DNA of 64,000 nt from Pseudomonas crudilactis (GTDB taxonomy: Bacteria; Pseudomonadota; Gammaproteobacteria; Pseudomonadales; Pseudomonadaceae), in NCBI RefSeq assembly GCF_013433315.1, contig NZ_WXVV01000024.1, positions 57,329 to 121,328 on the forward strand, given 5' to 3'. The stretch's first letter is position 1. The number at the start of each line of letters is the position of its first letter. The position numbers and the translations under genes are program-made. Shown in pieces: positions 1 to 8,777 of this stretch. Below the pieces are notes generated by a model. The model saw only the letters and a list, made by a program, of their open reading frames with translations, searched no databases and was not told the DNA's origin.

Positions 1-811
1 TCAGTTGCAGGATGCGTTGGGCCACACTCGCCGACAGGCAACTGCCGGTGGGGTTGTGATGATGGCTGTTGATGAACAATGCGCCAGGCCGAAACTGTTG
101 CAGCAAAGCCTCCAGCGCTTCGATATCCGGCCCGTTCGGGGTACGACACACCTCGAGCATCCGCACGCCATGCAGGCGCAGGAGATCGAACAGCGGCGCA
201 TACCCTGGCGTCTCGACCACCACGCAGTCTCCGGCCTTGAACAAGGTGCGCACGATCAGATCCAGCGCGTGGCTGGCGCCGCAGGTACTCAACAACTGAG
301 AACTGCGCGCCTCGATACCGAACAGCTTCAGACGCTTGACGATCTGCTCGCGCAACGCCGGTAGTCCCAAAGGCGTGCTGTAGTTGAACAGGCTGGCCAT
401 ATCGGTGCGCGCCACCTCGCGCAGCGCGTAGCTGAGGTCGTCCGGCTCGCGCCAGCTTTGCGGCAGACCACCGGCACCCAGCTTCAACCCCCCGGCGGCC
501 TCACACACTGCATCACACCAGGCATAACGGCCCTCGAATGGCGCCAGTTCATCATCGGAGCCCTGTGTCGACGGCGAGGCGGCGACAATGAACCCGGTGC
601 CTTGGCAGGCGCTCAGAACGCCCTGCGATACCAGCCGTTCACACGCCTCGACAACACACGACTGACTGAGCAGATTATCCCGCGCGATTTGCCGCACGGA
701 GGGCAAACGGGTGGCCGGCGCTACGCCACTTTGCAGGATCCACTCAGTCAGTCCGTCAACAATCTGCTGCACGACCGGCACCATTGCCTGTCGATCAATT
801 CTCAATTCCAT
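1..811 (-). CDS. MocR-type PLP-dependent transcriptional regulator (3' end missing)
   Basis: Runs off the left edge; about 270 N-terminal residues are visible. It starts MELRIDRQAMVPVVQQIVDG and has a GntR-type winged helix (about residues 5-75, with LPSVRQIARDN and the GTGFIV wing). A fold-type I aminotransferase-like domain follows, including the conserved NPTG near the truncation. MocR proteins combine GntR DNA binding with a PLP/amino-acid sensing domain, often on vitamin B6, GABA or taurine genes; the target here is unknown. ATG at 811 is preceded by GGAG. It lies downstream of the SDR gene on the same strand but is separated from it by a hairpin terminator. Confidence 0.85.
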   Translation of the reverse strand, partial: MELRIDRQAMVPVVQQIVDGLTEWILQSGVAPATRLPSVRQIARDNLLSQSCVVEACERLVSQGVLSACQGTGFIVAASPSTQGSDDELAPFEGRYAWCDAVCEAAGGLKLGAGGLPQSWREPDDLSYALREVARTDMASLFNYSTPLGLPALREQIVKRLKLFGIEARSSQLLSTCGASHALDLIVRTLFKAGDCVVVETPGYAPLFDLLRLHGVRMLEVCRTPNGPDIEALEALLQQFRPGALFINSHHHNPTGSCLSASVAQRILQL

Positions 812-956
812 GAGCAAGCAAACTCCTGTCCGTTTTGCTGGCGGCAGTAAATCACAGCCGCGCCGGACAGGCTGTGCGACAACACCGCCAAAAGCGACCG
901 TTCTAACCGTTTGATACACATTGTTTAAGGGGCTTCACGGAACTGACCGCGATCCA

Positions 957-990
957 TAAAAAAGCCCGCAACGAATGCGGGCTGTTTTTA
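957..990 (-). terminator. Rho-independent terminator after the SDR gene
   Basis: AGCCCGCA and TGCGGGCT form an 8-bp stem around ACGA, flanked by A/T runs on both sides. Read on the minus strand it follows the SDR stop codon and ends in a T run. Confidence 0.8.
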
Positions 991-1001
991 TTGCGCTTTG
1001 T

Positions 1002-1763
1002 TCAGAACGCGGTAACGCCGCCGTCGACTGCCAGCGAGTGGCCGGTGGTGAATGCTGCACCGTCGCTGCACAGGTACAACACAGCGCTGGCGATTTCCTC
1101 GACTTTACCGATGCGCCCGACCGGGTGCATGGCATTGGCGAATTCGCCCTTCTTCGGATCGGCCTCATAGGCGCGACGGAACATGTCGGTATCGATCACC
1201 GCCGGACACACAGCGTTGACGCGGATTTTCTTCTTGGCGTATTCGATGGCTGCCGATTTGGTCAAACCGATCACCGCATGCTTCGACGCCGCATAGATGC
1301 TCATCTTTGGCGCCGCGCCCAGCCCGGCCACTGAGGCGGTATTGACGATCGCCCCGCCGCCCTGAGCCAGCAACAGCGGCAGTTGATACTTCATGCACAG
1401 CCAGACGCCCTTGACGTTGACGCCCATGATCGCGTCGAACTCGTCCATCGAGCCGTCGGCCAGTTTGCCTTTTTCGATTTCGATGCCGGCATTGTTGAAG
1501 GCGTAGTCGAGACGGCCGTAAGTATTGATCACCTCGTCCATCAGATTTTTCACTTCGCTTTCGACGGTCACGTTGCAGCGTACGAAGGTCGCTTCGCCAC
1601 CGGCTGTACGAATCAGTGCCACCGTGCCCTCGCCCCCAGCCGCGTCCAGGTCAGCGACCACCACTTTCAGGCCTTCGGCGGCGAACGCCTGCGCGGTCGC
1701 CCGGCCGATGCCGTTGGCCGCGCCGGTGACTACGGCAACTTGACCGGAAAACGTCATGCTCAT
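1002..1763 (-). CDS. SDR family oxidoreductase
   Basis: A 253-residue classical short-chain dehydrogenase/reductase. Visible are the NAD(P)-binding TGAANGIG (13-20), the NNAG motif near 90-93, and the catalytic N117, S144, Y157 and K161 (YAASK). An acidic residue (D38) after the second strand suggests preference for NAD. The start MSMTF is chosen because GAGG lies just upstream and the Rossmann fold begins at residue 8; an upstream in-frame extension of 26 codons has no family support. Substrate unknown. It is divergent from the CurA-like reductase, so the two share a 229-bp promoter region. Confidence 0.88.
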   Translation of the reverse strand: MSMTFSGQVAVVTGAANGIGRATAQAFAAEGLKVVVADLDAAGGEGTVALIRTAGGEATFVRCNVTVESEVKNLMDEVINTYGRLDYAFNNAGIEIEKGKLADGSMDEFDAIMGVNVKGVWLCMKYQLPLLLAQGGGAIVNTASVAGLGAAPKMSIYAASKHAVIGLTKSAAIEYAKKKIRVNAVCPAVIDTDMFRRAYEADPKKGEFANAMHPVGRIGKVEEIASAVLYLCSDGAAFTTGHSLAVDGGVTAF

Positions 1764-1992
1764 TGTTATGTCCTCAAAGGGATAGCTGCAGGTGATTTGC
1801 AGCATAGCCATTGCGGTCTGCCGAGCGTCACCACTATCCAATGGCTGTTTAGGCGCCCATGCGTCGCAGTGATAAAACGGGCCAGGTGATCATCACTGCA
1901 CTGGATCGACGTGCATTCGCCGCATCAGCCAACCTTGCGCCAATGCAGCCAAGCGTCTATCAACAAGACTTCATTCCGTTCGAGTGCCTGCC

Positions 1993-2997
1993 ATGACCAA
2001 CCAGACCAATCGCCAGTTCCTGCTCGCCCAACGCCCGGTGGGTGCGGCCAACCGCGAGACCTTCACCTATCAGGAAGTGCCGGTCGGCGAACCGGCGGCG
2101 GGTCAGATTCTGGTCAAGAACGAATACCTGTCCCTCGACCCGGCCATGCGTGGCTGGATGAACGAGGGCAAGTCCTACATCCCGCCGGTGGGTATCGGCG
2201 AAGTCATGCGTGCGCTGGGCGTGGGCAAAGTCATCGCCTCGAACAATCCGGGCTTCGCCGTCGGCGACTACGTTAACGGTGCCATTGGCGTGCAGGATTA
2301 TTTCCTTGGCGAGCCAAGAGGTTTCTACAAGGTCGATCCGAAACTGGCCCCGCTGCCGGTGTATTTGTCGGCACTGGGCATGACCGGCATGACCGCTTAC
2401 TTCGCCCTGCTGGATGTCGGTGCACCGAAGGCCGGGGATACGGTTGTGCTGTCCGGTGCGGCCGGCGCGGTGGGCAGCATTGCCGGGCAGATTGCCAAGA
2501 TCAAAGGCTGCCGCGTGGTTGGCATTGCCGGCGGCGCCGACAAATGCAAATTCCTCATTGATGAGTTGGGTTTTGACGGCGCCATCGACTACAAGTCCGA
2601 AGATGTCGTGGCCGGGCTTAAACGCGAATGCCCGAAAGGTGTCGACGTGTATTTCGACAACGTCGGCGGCGATATTCTCGATGCTGTGCTCAGCCGTCTG
2701 AACATGAAAGCGCGGGTAGTGATTTGCGGCGCGATCAGCCAGTACAACAATAAAGAAGCGGTCAAAGGCCCGGCCAACTACCTGTCGCTGCTGGTCAACC
2801 GTGCGCGGATGGAAGGCTTTGTGGTGATGGATTACGCGGCGCAATACGCCAGCGCCGCGCAGGAAATGGCCGGCTGGATGGCCAAGGGGCAGCTCAAAAG
2901 CAAGGAAGATATCGTCGAAGGCCTGGAGACCTTCCCGGAAACGCTGATGAAATTGTTCAGCGGTGAGAACTTCGGCAAGTTGGTGCTGAAGGTTTAA
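1993..2997 (+). CDS. NADP-dependent oxidoreductase, CurA/leukotriene B4 dehydrogenase-like MDR family
   Basis: A 334-residue zinc-independent medium-chain reductase. The N-terminal GroES-like part contains the family signature EYLSLDPAMRGWM (44-56). The Rossmann domain contains AAGAVGS (156-162), and a later KARVVICGAISQYN is typical of the curcumin/alkenal reductase group. Enzymes of this family reduce the C=C bond of enones and alkenals with NADPH in the cytoplasm. An in-frame GTG nine bases upstream is possible, but ATG at 1993 fits homologues better. A REP inverted repeat follows the stop codon. Confidence 0.88.
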   Translation: MTNQTNRQFLLAQRPVGAANRETFTYQEVPVGEPAAGQILVKNEYLSLDPAMRGWMNEGKSYIPPVGIGEVMRALGVGKVIASNNPGFAVGDYVNGAIGVQDYFLGEPRGFYKVDPKLAPLPVYLSALGMTGMTAYFALLDVGAPKAGDTVVLSGAAGAVGSIAGQIAKIKGCRVVGIAGGADKCKFLIDELGFDGAIDYKSEDVVAGLKRECPKGVDVYFDNVGGDILDAVLSRLNMKARVVICGAISQYNNKEAVKGPANYLSLLVNRARMEGFVVMDYAAQYASAAQEMAGWMAKGQLKSKEDIVEGLETFPETLMKLFSGENFGKLVLKV

Positions 2998-3015
2998 GGC
3001 CAGCACAAAACAAAT

Positions 3016-3103
3016 GTAGGAGTGAGCCTGCTCGCGATAGCGGTGTGTCAGTCAACATTAACGTTGTTTGACACACCGCTATCGCGAGCAGGCTCACTCC
3101 TAC
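3016..3103. repeat. REP inverted pair (family A)
   Basis: Two perfect 35-bp inverted arms (3016-3050 and 3069-3103), each beginning GTAGGAGTGAGCCTGCTCGC, around an 18-bp loop. Convergent 3' ends of the CurA-like gene and pyrF flank it, so the transcript hairpin may also protect or end both messages. Confidence 0.9.
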
Positions 3104-3122
3104 AGGGTTTTGCAGTGTTTGT

Positions 3123-3821
3123 TTAGGCGATTTCGGCTACAACCGACGCCAGCGCCTGTGCCGGATCAGCCGCCTGGCTGATCGGACGGCCAATCACCAG
3201 GTAATCGGAACCGGCATCCAGCGCCTGACGCGGGGTCAGAATACGGCGCTGATCGTCCTGCGCGCTGCCGGCCGGACGAATCCCCGGAGTCACCAGTTGC
3301 AGCGACGGATGTGCGGTTTTCAGTGCCGTGGCTTCCAGCGCCGAGCACACCAGACCGTCCATCCCAGCCTTCTCGGCCAGTGCCGCCAGACGCAGCACTT
3401 GTTCCTGCGGCTCGATATCCAGACCGATACCGGCGAGGTCTTCACGCTCCATGCTGGTCAGTACGGTCACGCCGATCAGCAGCGGTTGCGGGCCGCTGCG
3501 CTTGTCCAGCTCTTCCCGGCAGGCAGCCATCATGCGCAGGCCACCGGAGCAATGCACGTTGACCATCCACACGCCCATCTCGGCAGCGGCTTTCACGGCC
3601 ATCGCGGTGGTGTTGGGAATGTCGTGGAATTTCAGGTCGAGGAATACTTCAAAACCCTTGTCACGCAGGGTGCCGACGATTTCCGCGGCGCAACTGGTGA
3701 ACAGTTCCTTGCCCACTTTGACCCGGCACAGTTTCGGGTCCAACTGGTCGGCCAGCTTCAGTGCGGCGTCACGGGTGGGGAAATCCAGGGCGACGATGAT
3801 AGGAGTCTGGCAGGCGGACAT
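3123..3821 (-). CDS. pyrF: Orotidine 5'-phosphate decarboxylase
   Basis: Catalyses OMP to UMP, the last step of de novo pyrimidine synthesis. 232 residues, the usual length. The active-site signature LDLKFHDIPNT is at 61-71, with the catalytic Lys64 between Asp62 and Asp67; the phosphate-binding end GSDYLVIGRPI is near the C-terminus. Start MSACQTPIIVALDF matches the family; upstream in-frame codons encode no recognisable protein. Monocistronic, divergent from a two-component regulator. Confidence 0.97.
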   Translation of the reverse strand: MSACQTPIIVALDFPTRDAALKLADQLDPKLCRVKVGKELFTSCAAEIVGTLRDKGFEVFLDLKFHDIPNTTAMAVKAAAEMGVWMVNVHCSGGLRMMAACREELDKRSGPQPLLIGVTVLTSMEREDLAGIGLDIEPQEQVLRLAALAEKAGMDGLVCSALEATALKTAHPSLQLVTPGIRPAGSAQDDQRRILTPRQALDAGSDYLVIGRPISQAADPAQALASVVAEIA

Positions 3822-4105
3822 GAATGGGCTCTCAGGCAGGTCGAAATCGGCGCGCATTGTAGCGGAACCGGCGGCGGCGCGGCACCCGATGATCGGTAAA
3901 TCGTCGCGCCGACCGTGATCAGCATAGCGCTCGCTGCTATTGTGTCGACTCCGATACACAACCGACATGCCGCCAACACGCACCCGCGCTAGCCTCGCCA
4001 GCCGCAACACGTCCTTACATCAGCACTTCCCGCCTCACGGCCGGACGCCTATGCTGAAACCACCACCTCGCAGCCCATCTTTTGTGGTTGGCGGCCTACT
4101 GGCAG

Positions 4106-4867
4106 ATGAACAGCCTCATGCACAACACCCAAATGACCGCGACGGATGAGCCTAAAGACGACAAGCGCTGGAGCATTCGTGCGCTGATCGTCGACGATGA
4201 CGTGCCGATCCGCGAGCTGATGATCGACTACCTCGCGCGCTTCAACATCCACGCCAGCGGCGTCACCGATGGCGCGGCGATGCGTCAGGCGCTGCTGGCT
4301 GAGCATTTCGATGTTGTCGTGCTCGACCTGATGCTGCCCGGTGAAGACGGCTTGTCGCTGTGCCGCTGGCTGCGCGCCGAATCGGACATCCCGATCCTGA
4401 TGCTCACCGCCCGCTGCGAACCGACCGACCGTATCATCGGCCTGGAACTGGGCGCCGATGACTACATGGCCAAACCGTTCGAACCGCGAGAACTGGTCGC
4501 GCGCATCCAGACCATCCTGCGCCGGGTGCGCGATGATCGTACCGAGCAACGGGCGAACATACGCTTCGACAATTGGCGCCTGAACAGCGTGCTGCGCCAG
4601 TTGATCGCCGACGATGGTCTGGTGGTGCCGCTGTCCAACGCCGAATTCCGTCTGCTCTGGGTTTTCATCGAGCGTCCGCGCCGGGTGCTCAGCCGCGAGC
4701 AATTGCTCGACGCGGCCCGGGGTCGTTCGATCGAAGCGTTCGACCGCAGCATCGATCTGCTGGTGTCGCGCCTGCGGCAGAAACTCGGTGACGACCCGAA
4801 AGCGCCACAGTTGATCAAAACCGTGCGCGGTGAGGGTTATCTGTTCGACGCGCGAGACATCGGCTGA
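4106..4867 (+). CDS. OmpR-family response regulator
   Basis: About 253 residues. The receiver domain has the acidic triad DDD (30-32), phosphoacceptor Asp74 in VVLDLMLPG and Lys123 in MAKPFEP. The OmpR/PhoB winged helix follows, ending IKTVRGEGYLFDARD. The start is uncertain: ATG at 4106, 4118 and 4133 are all in frame, all precede the receiver, and none has a strong ribosome site. Its stop overlaps the start of the kinase gene by one base (TGATG), so the pair is translationally coupled. Signal and targets are unknown. Confidence 0.9.
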   Translation: MNSLMHNTQMTATDEPKDDKRWSIRALIVDDDVPIRELMIDYLARFNIHASGVTDGAAMRQALLAEHFDVVVLDLMLPGEDGLSLCRWLRAESDIPILMLTARCEPTDRIIGLELGADDYMAKPFEPRELVARIQTILRRVRDDRTEQRANIRFDNWRLNSVLRQLIADDGLVVPLSNAEFRLLWVFIERPRRVLSREQLLDAARGRSIEAFDRSIDLLVSRLRQKLGDDPKAPQLIKTVRGEGYLFDARDIG

Positions 4868-5916
4868 TGCGGGCGCGCTTCGACACGCTGTTCGGGCGCC
4901 TGTTTGGCGTGCTGTTCGTGGCGATCGTCCTCGCGCACCTGCTGGCGTTCACCTGGTTCCGTCTCTACGGCCCGCCCCCGCCTCCGCCGCCTCCGGAGTT
5001 CTCCCAAGGCGCCAACGGCCAAGCAATGGCGCAAGACCCGCGCTACCCGCCACGGCCACCGCGTCCGTGGTTCGGTGGCCCGGTGGTGCCGCTGACCTTT
5101 CAGTTCATCACGCTGATGATCGCGGCCTGGTACGGCGCCAAACTGCTCAGTCGCCCGATCCAGCGCCTGAGCGACGCCGCCGAACGCCTCAGCGAGGACC
5201 TCGACAGCCCGCCACTCGACGAGTCCGGCCCACGGGAAGCACGACAAGCCGCCTACACCTTCAACCTGATGCAGCGGCGCATTCGCGAACAGGTGCAGCA
5301 GCGCGCACGAATGCTCGGCGCCGTGTCCCACGATCTGCGCACACCGCTGTCACGCCTGAAACTGCGCCTGGAAAACATCAGCGATGAAAAGCTGCAAGGC
5401 CAGATGCGTCAGGACCTGGACGACATGATCGGCATGCTCGACGCCACCCTCACCTACCTGCACGAACAGCGCACCAGCGAAGCCTTGCAGTTGATGGATG
5501 TGCAGGCGCTGGTCGAATCGCTGTGCGAAAACGCTCAGGACCAGGGCGCCGACGTGCAGGTCAGCGGCCACTGCGCGCCGTTGCCGGTGCAGCCGATGGC
5601 GCTGCGTTCGTGCATCAACAACCTCATGGACAACGCCCTGCGTTACGCCGGGCAGGCGCGGATTGAACTGCAGGATCAGCGCGAACAACTGCTGATCCGC
5701 GTGATCGACCACGGCCCGGGGATTGCCGAGGACATGCGTGAAGCAGTTTTTGAACCGTTCTATCGCCTGGAAGGCTCGCGCAATCGCAACTCCGGCGGTG
5801 TGGGACTGGGCATGACCATTGCCCGCGAGGCGGCGCAGCGTCTGGGCGGACAGCTCAACCTTGAGGAAACAGCCGGCGGAGGCCTTACCGCCATCATTCG
5901 CCTGCCGCGCCCTTGA
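4867..5916 (+). CDS. Sensor histidine kinase, partner of the preceding regulator
   Basis: 349 residues. First membrane helix at about 11-31, then a short periplasmic segment (33-70) unusually rich in proline, including a run of eight consecutive prolines at 36-43, then a second helix (73-92), HAMP, dimerisation helix with His155 in VSHDLRTPLS, and an ATPase domain (N box NNLMDNALRY, DHGPGI, GGVGLGM). The small sensor loop suggests it responds to envelope state, a partner protein or a metal rather than through a folded ligand domain; this is inference. Start codon overlaps the regulator stop. Confidence 0.9.
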   Translation: MRARFDTLFGRLFGVLFVAIVLAHLLAFTWFRLYGPPPPPPPPEFSQGANGQAMAQDPRYPPRPPRPWFGGPVVPLTFQFITLMIAAWYGAKLLSRPIQRLSDAAERLSEDLDSPPLDESGPREARQAAYTFNLMQRRIREQVQQRARMLGAVSHDLRTPLSRLKLRLENISDEKLQGQMRQDLDDMIGMLDATLTYLHEQRTSEALQLMDVQALVESLCENAQDQGADVQVSGHCAPLPVQPMALRSCINNLMDNALRYAGQARIELQDQREQLLIRVIDHGPGIAEDMREAVFEPFYRLEGSRNRNSGGVGLGMTIAREAAQRLGGQLNLEETAGGGLTAIIRLPRP

Positions 5917-5935
5917 GAACACCACCGACCAACTC

Positions 5936-6023
5936 TGGGAGCGAGCCTGCTCGCGAAGGCGTCAGCTGATCCAACATCTCTTTTGAATGTACTGCCCTCT
6001 TCGCGAGCAGGCTCGCTCCCACA
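5936..6023. repeat. REP inverted pair (family A)
   Basis: TGGGAGCGAGCCTGCTCGCG and its reverse complement face each other around an unmatched loop of about 40 bp, directly after the kinase stop codon. Confidence 0.88.
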
Positions 6024-6050
6024 GGGGTTCAGCGGTGCTCATTGCATCGT

Positions 6051-6128
6051 GTGTACCCACCGGTACAAACCCCACATACGCCCGACAACTTGCGCCTTGA
6101 CGCTGCATAAGCCGGTACACCCACCGGT
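6051..6128 (+). promoter_or_regulatory. Repeated GTAC(AC)CCACCGGT motif before the EF-hand gene
   Basis: GTACCCACCGGT (from 6053) recurs as GTACACCCACCGGT (from 6115), 62 bp apart and 25 bp before the start codon. The first copy is partly palindromic (TACC-CACC-GGTA). Possible regulator sites; no regulator is identified. Confidence 0.3.
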
Positions 6129-6152
6129 TTGCCATTCCAGGGAGTGAGTCCA

Positions 6153-7004
6153 ATGATCGGTAGCGTCAGCAACTACACGAGCTATACCAGCACCAGCAGC
6201 ACCTCCACGCAAAACGCCCGCAGCCAGCAACTGCAAAAAGAACTGTTCGCCAAACTCGACAGCAACGGCGACGGTGCGGTGGATCAGGACGAACTGAAAA
6301 GCGCCTTGTCGCAGAAGTCCGACGACGGCCTGTTGGTCAACCTGAGCAAGCAATTTGGCGATCTGGACAGCGACGACAGCGGCAGCCTCAGCGCCGAAGA
6401 AATGACCGCCATGGCGCCGCCTTCGCCAAACGATCAAGCACCAGACACCGACCTCGCCGACGCCCTGATCAGCGCCCTCGACAGCGATGGCGACGGCGCC
6501 ATCAGCAGCGACGAATTGAGCAGCGGCCTGACCAGCGCCGGCAGCACTGCCGACAGCAACGAACTCTTCTCCGCCCTCGACAAGAACAAGGACGGCACCG
6601 TCAGCCAGGACGAACTCACCGCCAGCCTGACCCCGCCCCCTCCGCCGCCGCCACACATCAACAGTGACGAACTGTTCAGCCAGCTCGATGCGGATAGCGA
6701 TGGCAGCGTGACCGCGACAGAACTCAGCAGCGCATTGCAATCCAGCAACAGCGCGACTTCAACCACCAGCACCTACACCAGCGCCGCACTGCTCAAAGTA
6801 CTCGACAGCGACAGCAGTGGCGGCGTGAGCAGTGATGAACTGAAAGCGGCTTTACAGGCCGGGCGTGAACGACCGGACGAAGAACAGACGGCATCGACCC
6901 AGAGCACGACAGAAGCGCTGAATCGCATGATTGCCAATTTGAGCAAGCAATACTCGCTCGATAGCGCAGCGCCGGTGGGCAAGTATTTGAATGTGGCGAC
7001 TTGA
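6153..7004 (+). CDS. EF-hand calcium-binding protein with six loops
   Basis: 283 residues. Six canonical 12-residue EF-hand loops start at D36, D72, D110, D143, D179 and D218, all ending in Glu (DSNGDGAVDQDE is typical). They are separated by acidic, serine-rich spacers and a Pro7 tract at 161-167. The Ser/Thr-rich N-terminus (1-25) has no hydrophobic signal peptide, so any secretion would be Sec-independent. The composition resembles the XopAW-type calcium-binding proteins of Xanthomonas and Pseudomonas, but that assignment needs a profile search. GGAG seven bases before ATG supports the start. Followed by a repeat element. Confidence 0.8.
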   Translation: MIGSVSNYTSYTSTSSTSTQNARSQQLQKELFAKLDSNGDGAVDQDELKSALSQKSDDGLLVNLSKQFGDLDSDDSGSLSAEEMTAMAPPSPNDQAPDTDLADALISALDSDGDGAISSDELSSGLTSAGSTADSNELFSALDKNKDGTVSQDELTASLTPPPPPPPHINSDELFSQLDADSDGSVTATELSSALQSSNSATSTTSTYTSAALLKVLDSDSSGGVSSDELKAALQAGRERPDEEQTASTQSTTEALNRMIANLSKQYSLDSAAPVGKYLNVAT

Positions 7005-7010
7005 GTCGAC

Positions 7011-7273
7011 GCCCCTCACCCTAACCCTCTCCCAGAGGGAGAGGGGACTGATCGAGGTGTTTGGACGAGTTACGCCGACGTGAAATACCGAGTCGAACTC
7101 AGATTCTGAAACAGCTCAAAAGCCCCTCTCCCTAACCCTCTACCAGAGGGAGAGCGGACTGATCGAGGTGTTTGGGCAAGGTACGCCGACGTGCGATACC
7201 GAGTTGAACTCAGATTCTGAAAAGCTCAAAAATCGGCTCCCTCTCCCTCCGGGAGAGGGCTGGGGTGAGGGGA
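7011..7273. repeat. MITE-like repeat with nested inverted ends (copy 1)
   Basis: Begins CCCCTCACCCTAACCCTCTC and ends with its approximate reverse complement (GGGCTGGGGTGAGGGG). Each end also folds on itself (CCCTCTCCC-AGA-GGGAGAGGG). The interior is a diverged tandem duplication of about 110 bp (7011-7120 and 7121-7230) sharing GACTGATCGAGGTGTTTGG and ACTCAGATTCTGAAA. Related copies lie near 41.7 and 51.3 kb. Confidence 0.8.
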
Positions 7274-7276
7274 AAA

Positions 7277-7655
7277 TCCACCACAAATCCAAAGCCGAAC
7301 ACCCGCTCTTCGCCAATAGGCCGAGTGTCAGCTCGCCTGCTTTTGATCTTGATCCACGGGCGACGTCGGAAGGCTGAGTGGAGGGATTGATCCGGGCGTG
7401 GGAGCGCAGCGACCGTTTGGCGCAGCCAAACACAGCGAGAGGAGGTGCAGCGAAGCAAACCGTAGGCGCTGCGCCCGGATCGATCCCGGAGCGAAGGAAC
7501 CCCGAGCCCCAGCGAGCGGGCCGCACGTAGGAGCAAGCCTTTTGGGTTACCATTTCGGCGTTTGGAAAAGGTGACCCGCCGTCAGGGCGGAACCCTAAGC
7601 AGCCGTTACCGCAGCAACGGATATTCCCCCAAACCCAAACCCAACCCCAAAACCG
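7277..7655. other. Non-coding gap, probable second interspersed repeat
   Basis: No credible gene. The stretch 7379-7560 contains inverted partial repeats (GATCCGGGCG at 7390 and GCGCCCGGATC near 7470) and short ORFs with poor codon use. It resembles intergenic sequence commonly mis-annotated as small hypothetical proteins in fluorescent pseudomonads; that recollection was not checked. Confidence 0.4.
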
Positions 7656-8708
7656 CTAGCGCCGCTCCTCAACCCGCCCCTGACTCTTGCTCCAATCCGT
7701 CAACAAACTATAAGCCACCGCCAACAACGTAGGCCCGATAAACAACCCGATAAACCCAAACGCAATCAACCCGCCAAACACCCCAAGCAACACAATCACC
7801 AACGGCAAATTCCCGCCGCGACTGATCAGGTACGGCTTGAGCACGTTATCCACGCCACTGATGATGAATGTCCCCCAGATCCCGAGAAACACCGCCATCC
7901 CATACTCACCCTTCCACGCCAGCCAGGCCGTGGCCGGCACCCACACCAACGGCGGCCCCATCGGAATCAGACTGAGCAGAAACGTCACGATCCCGAGCAC
8001 CAACGCCCCCGGCACCCCGGCAATCAAAAACCCGATCAACGCCAGAACCGCCTGCGCCGCCGCCGTGCCGATCACTCCGTTGACCACCCGCTGCACCGTG
8101 CCAGCGACCAATTCGATGTAATACCCGGCGCGATCACCGATCAAGCGCTCCAGCAGACTGTGCACAAATGCAGCCAGCCGCGGCCCGTCACGATAGAAAA
8201 AGAACACAAAGACAATGCTCAGGGTCAGCTCGAGGATCCCGCCGCCGATCTGCGCACTGCGCGCCAGCAGCCAGTTACCGACCTGCCCCAGATACGGCTT
8301 GACCGACACCATCAGCGCCGCACCTTGCTGATCAATACTGTTCCAGAGTCCGACCAGTCGCTCACCGACCAGCGGCACCGTGCCCAGCCACACCGGCGCT
8401 TCCGGCAGACCGTCGACCTGCACATCCTTGATAAACGCCGTGGCATCGCGCACATGATCCGCCAGGTTGAACCCCAGCCACACCAGCGGCGCCGCCACCA
8501 GCAGCATCCAGCCCAACGTCAGAATCGCCGCAGCCAAGGACTCACGGCCATTGAGCCAACGGGTCAACAGGCGCATCAGCGGCCAACTGGCAAATGCCAG
8601 CACCGCGCCCCAGAACAGCGCCGACCAGAACGGCGCCATCACCCACAGACTGGCACCAAACAACACCAGCAACAGGATCTGCACCAGCAGGCGATCGTTA
8701 TTGAGCAT
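7656..8708 (-). CDS. AI-2E family transporter (YdiK/PerM-like)
   Basis: 350 residues of a polytopic inner-membrane protein. Hydrophobic helices occur at about 9-25, 27-50, 62-85, then a soluble segment (86-150), and a cluster of four to five helices from about 155 to 335 with glycine-rich turns (LGVFGGLIAFGFIGLFIGP) characteristic of the family. Family members export varied solutes; the autoinducer-2 name is historical and does not define the substrate. The C-terminus is basic and short. Same strand as DUF4892, 69 bp downstream of it. Confidence 0.85.
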   Translation of the reverse strand: MLNNDRLLVQILLLVLFGASLWVMAPFWSALFWGAVLAFASWPLMRLLTRWLNGRESLAAAILTLGWMLLVAAPLVWLGFNLADHVRDATAFIKDVQVDGLPEAPVWLGTVPLVGERLVGLWNSIDQQGAALMVSVKPYLGQVGNWLLARSAQIGGGILELTLSIVFVFFFYRDGPRLAAFVHSLLERLIGDRAGYYIELVAGTVQRVVNGVIGTAAAQAVLALIGFLIAGVPGALVLGIVTFLLSLIPMGPPLVWVPATAWLAWKGEYGMAVFLGIWGTFIISGVDNVLKPYLISRGGNLPLVIVLLGVFGGLIAFGFIGLFIGPTLLAVAYSLLTDWSKSQGRVEERR

Positions 8709-8777
8709 GTAAGGTCTCGAAAAAGTCAGTCAGGCAAAGAGTAGGCGAACACACGGTTCGTGCTCGCCTGAAACAGC

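Noticed and set aside
7140..7553. 137-codon open frame in the repeat-rich gap
   Set aside because: Translates MITE-like and other repeat sequence, with no ribosome site; typical of spurious annotated proteins.
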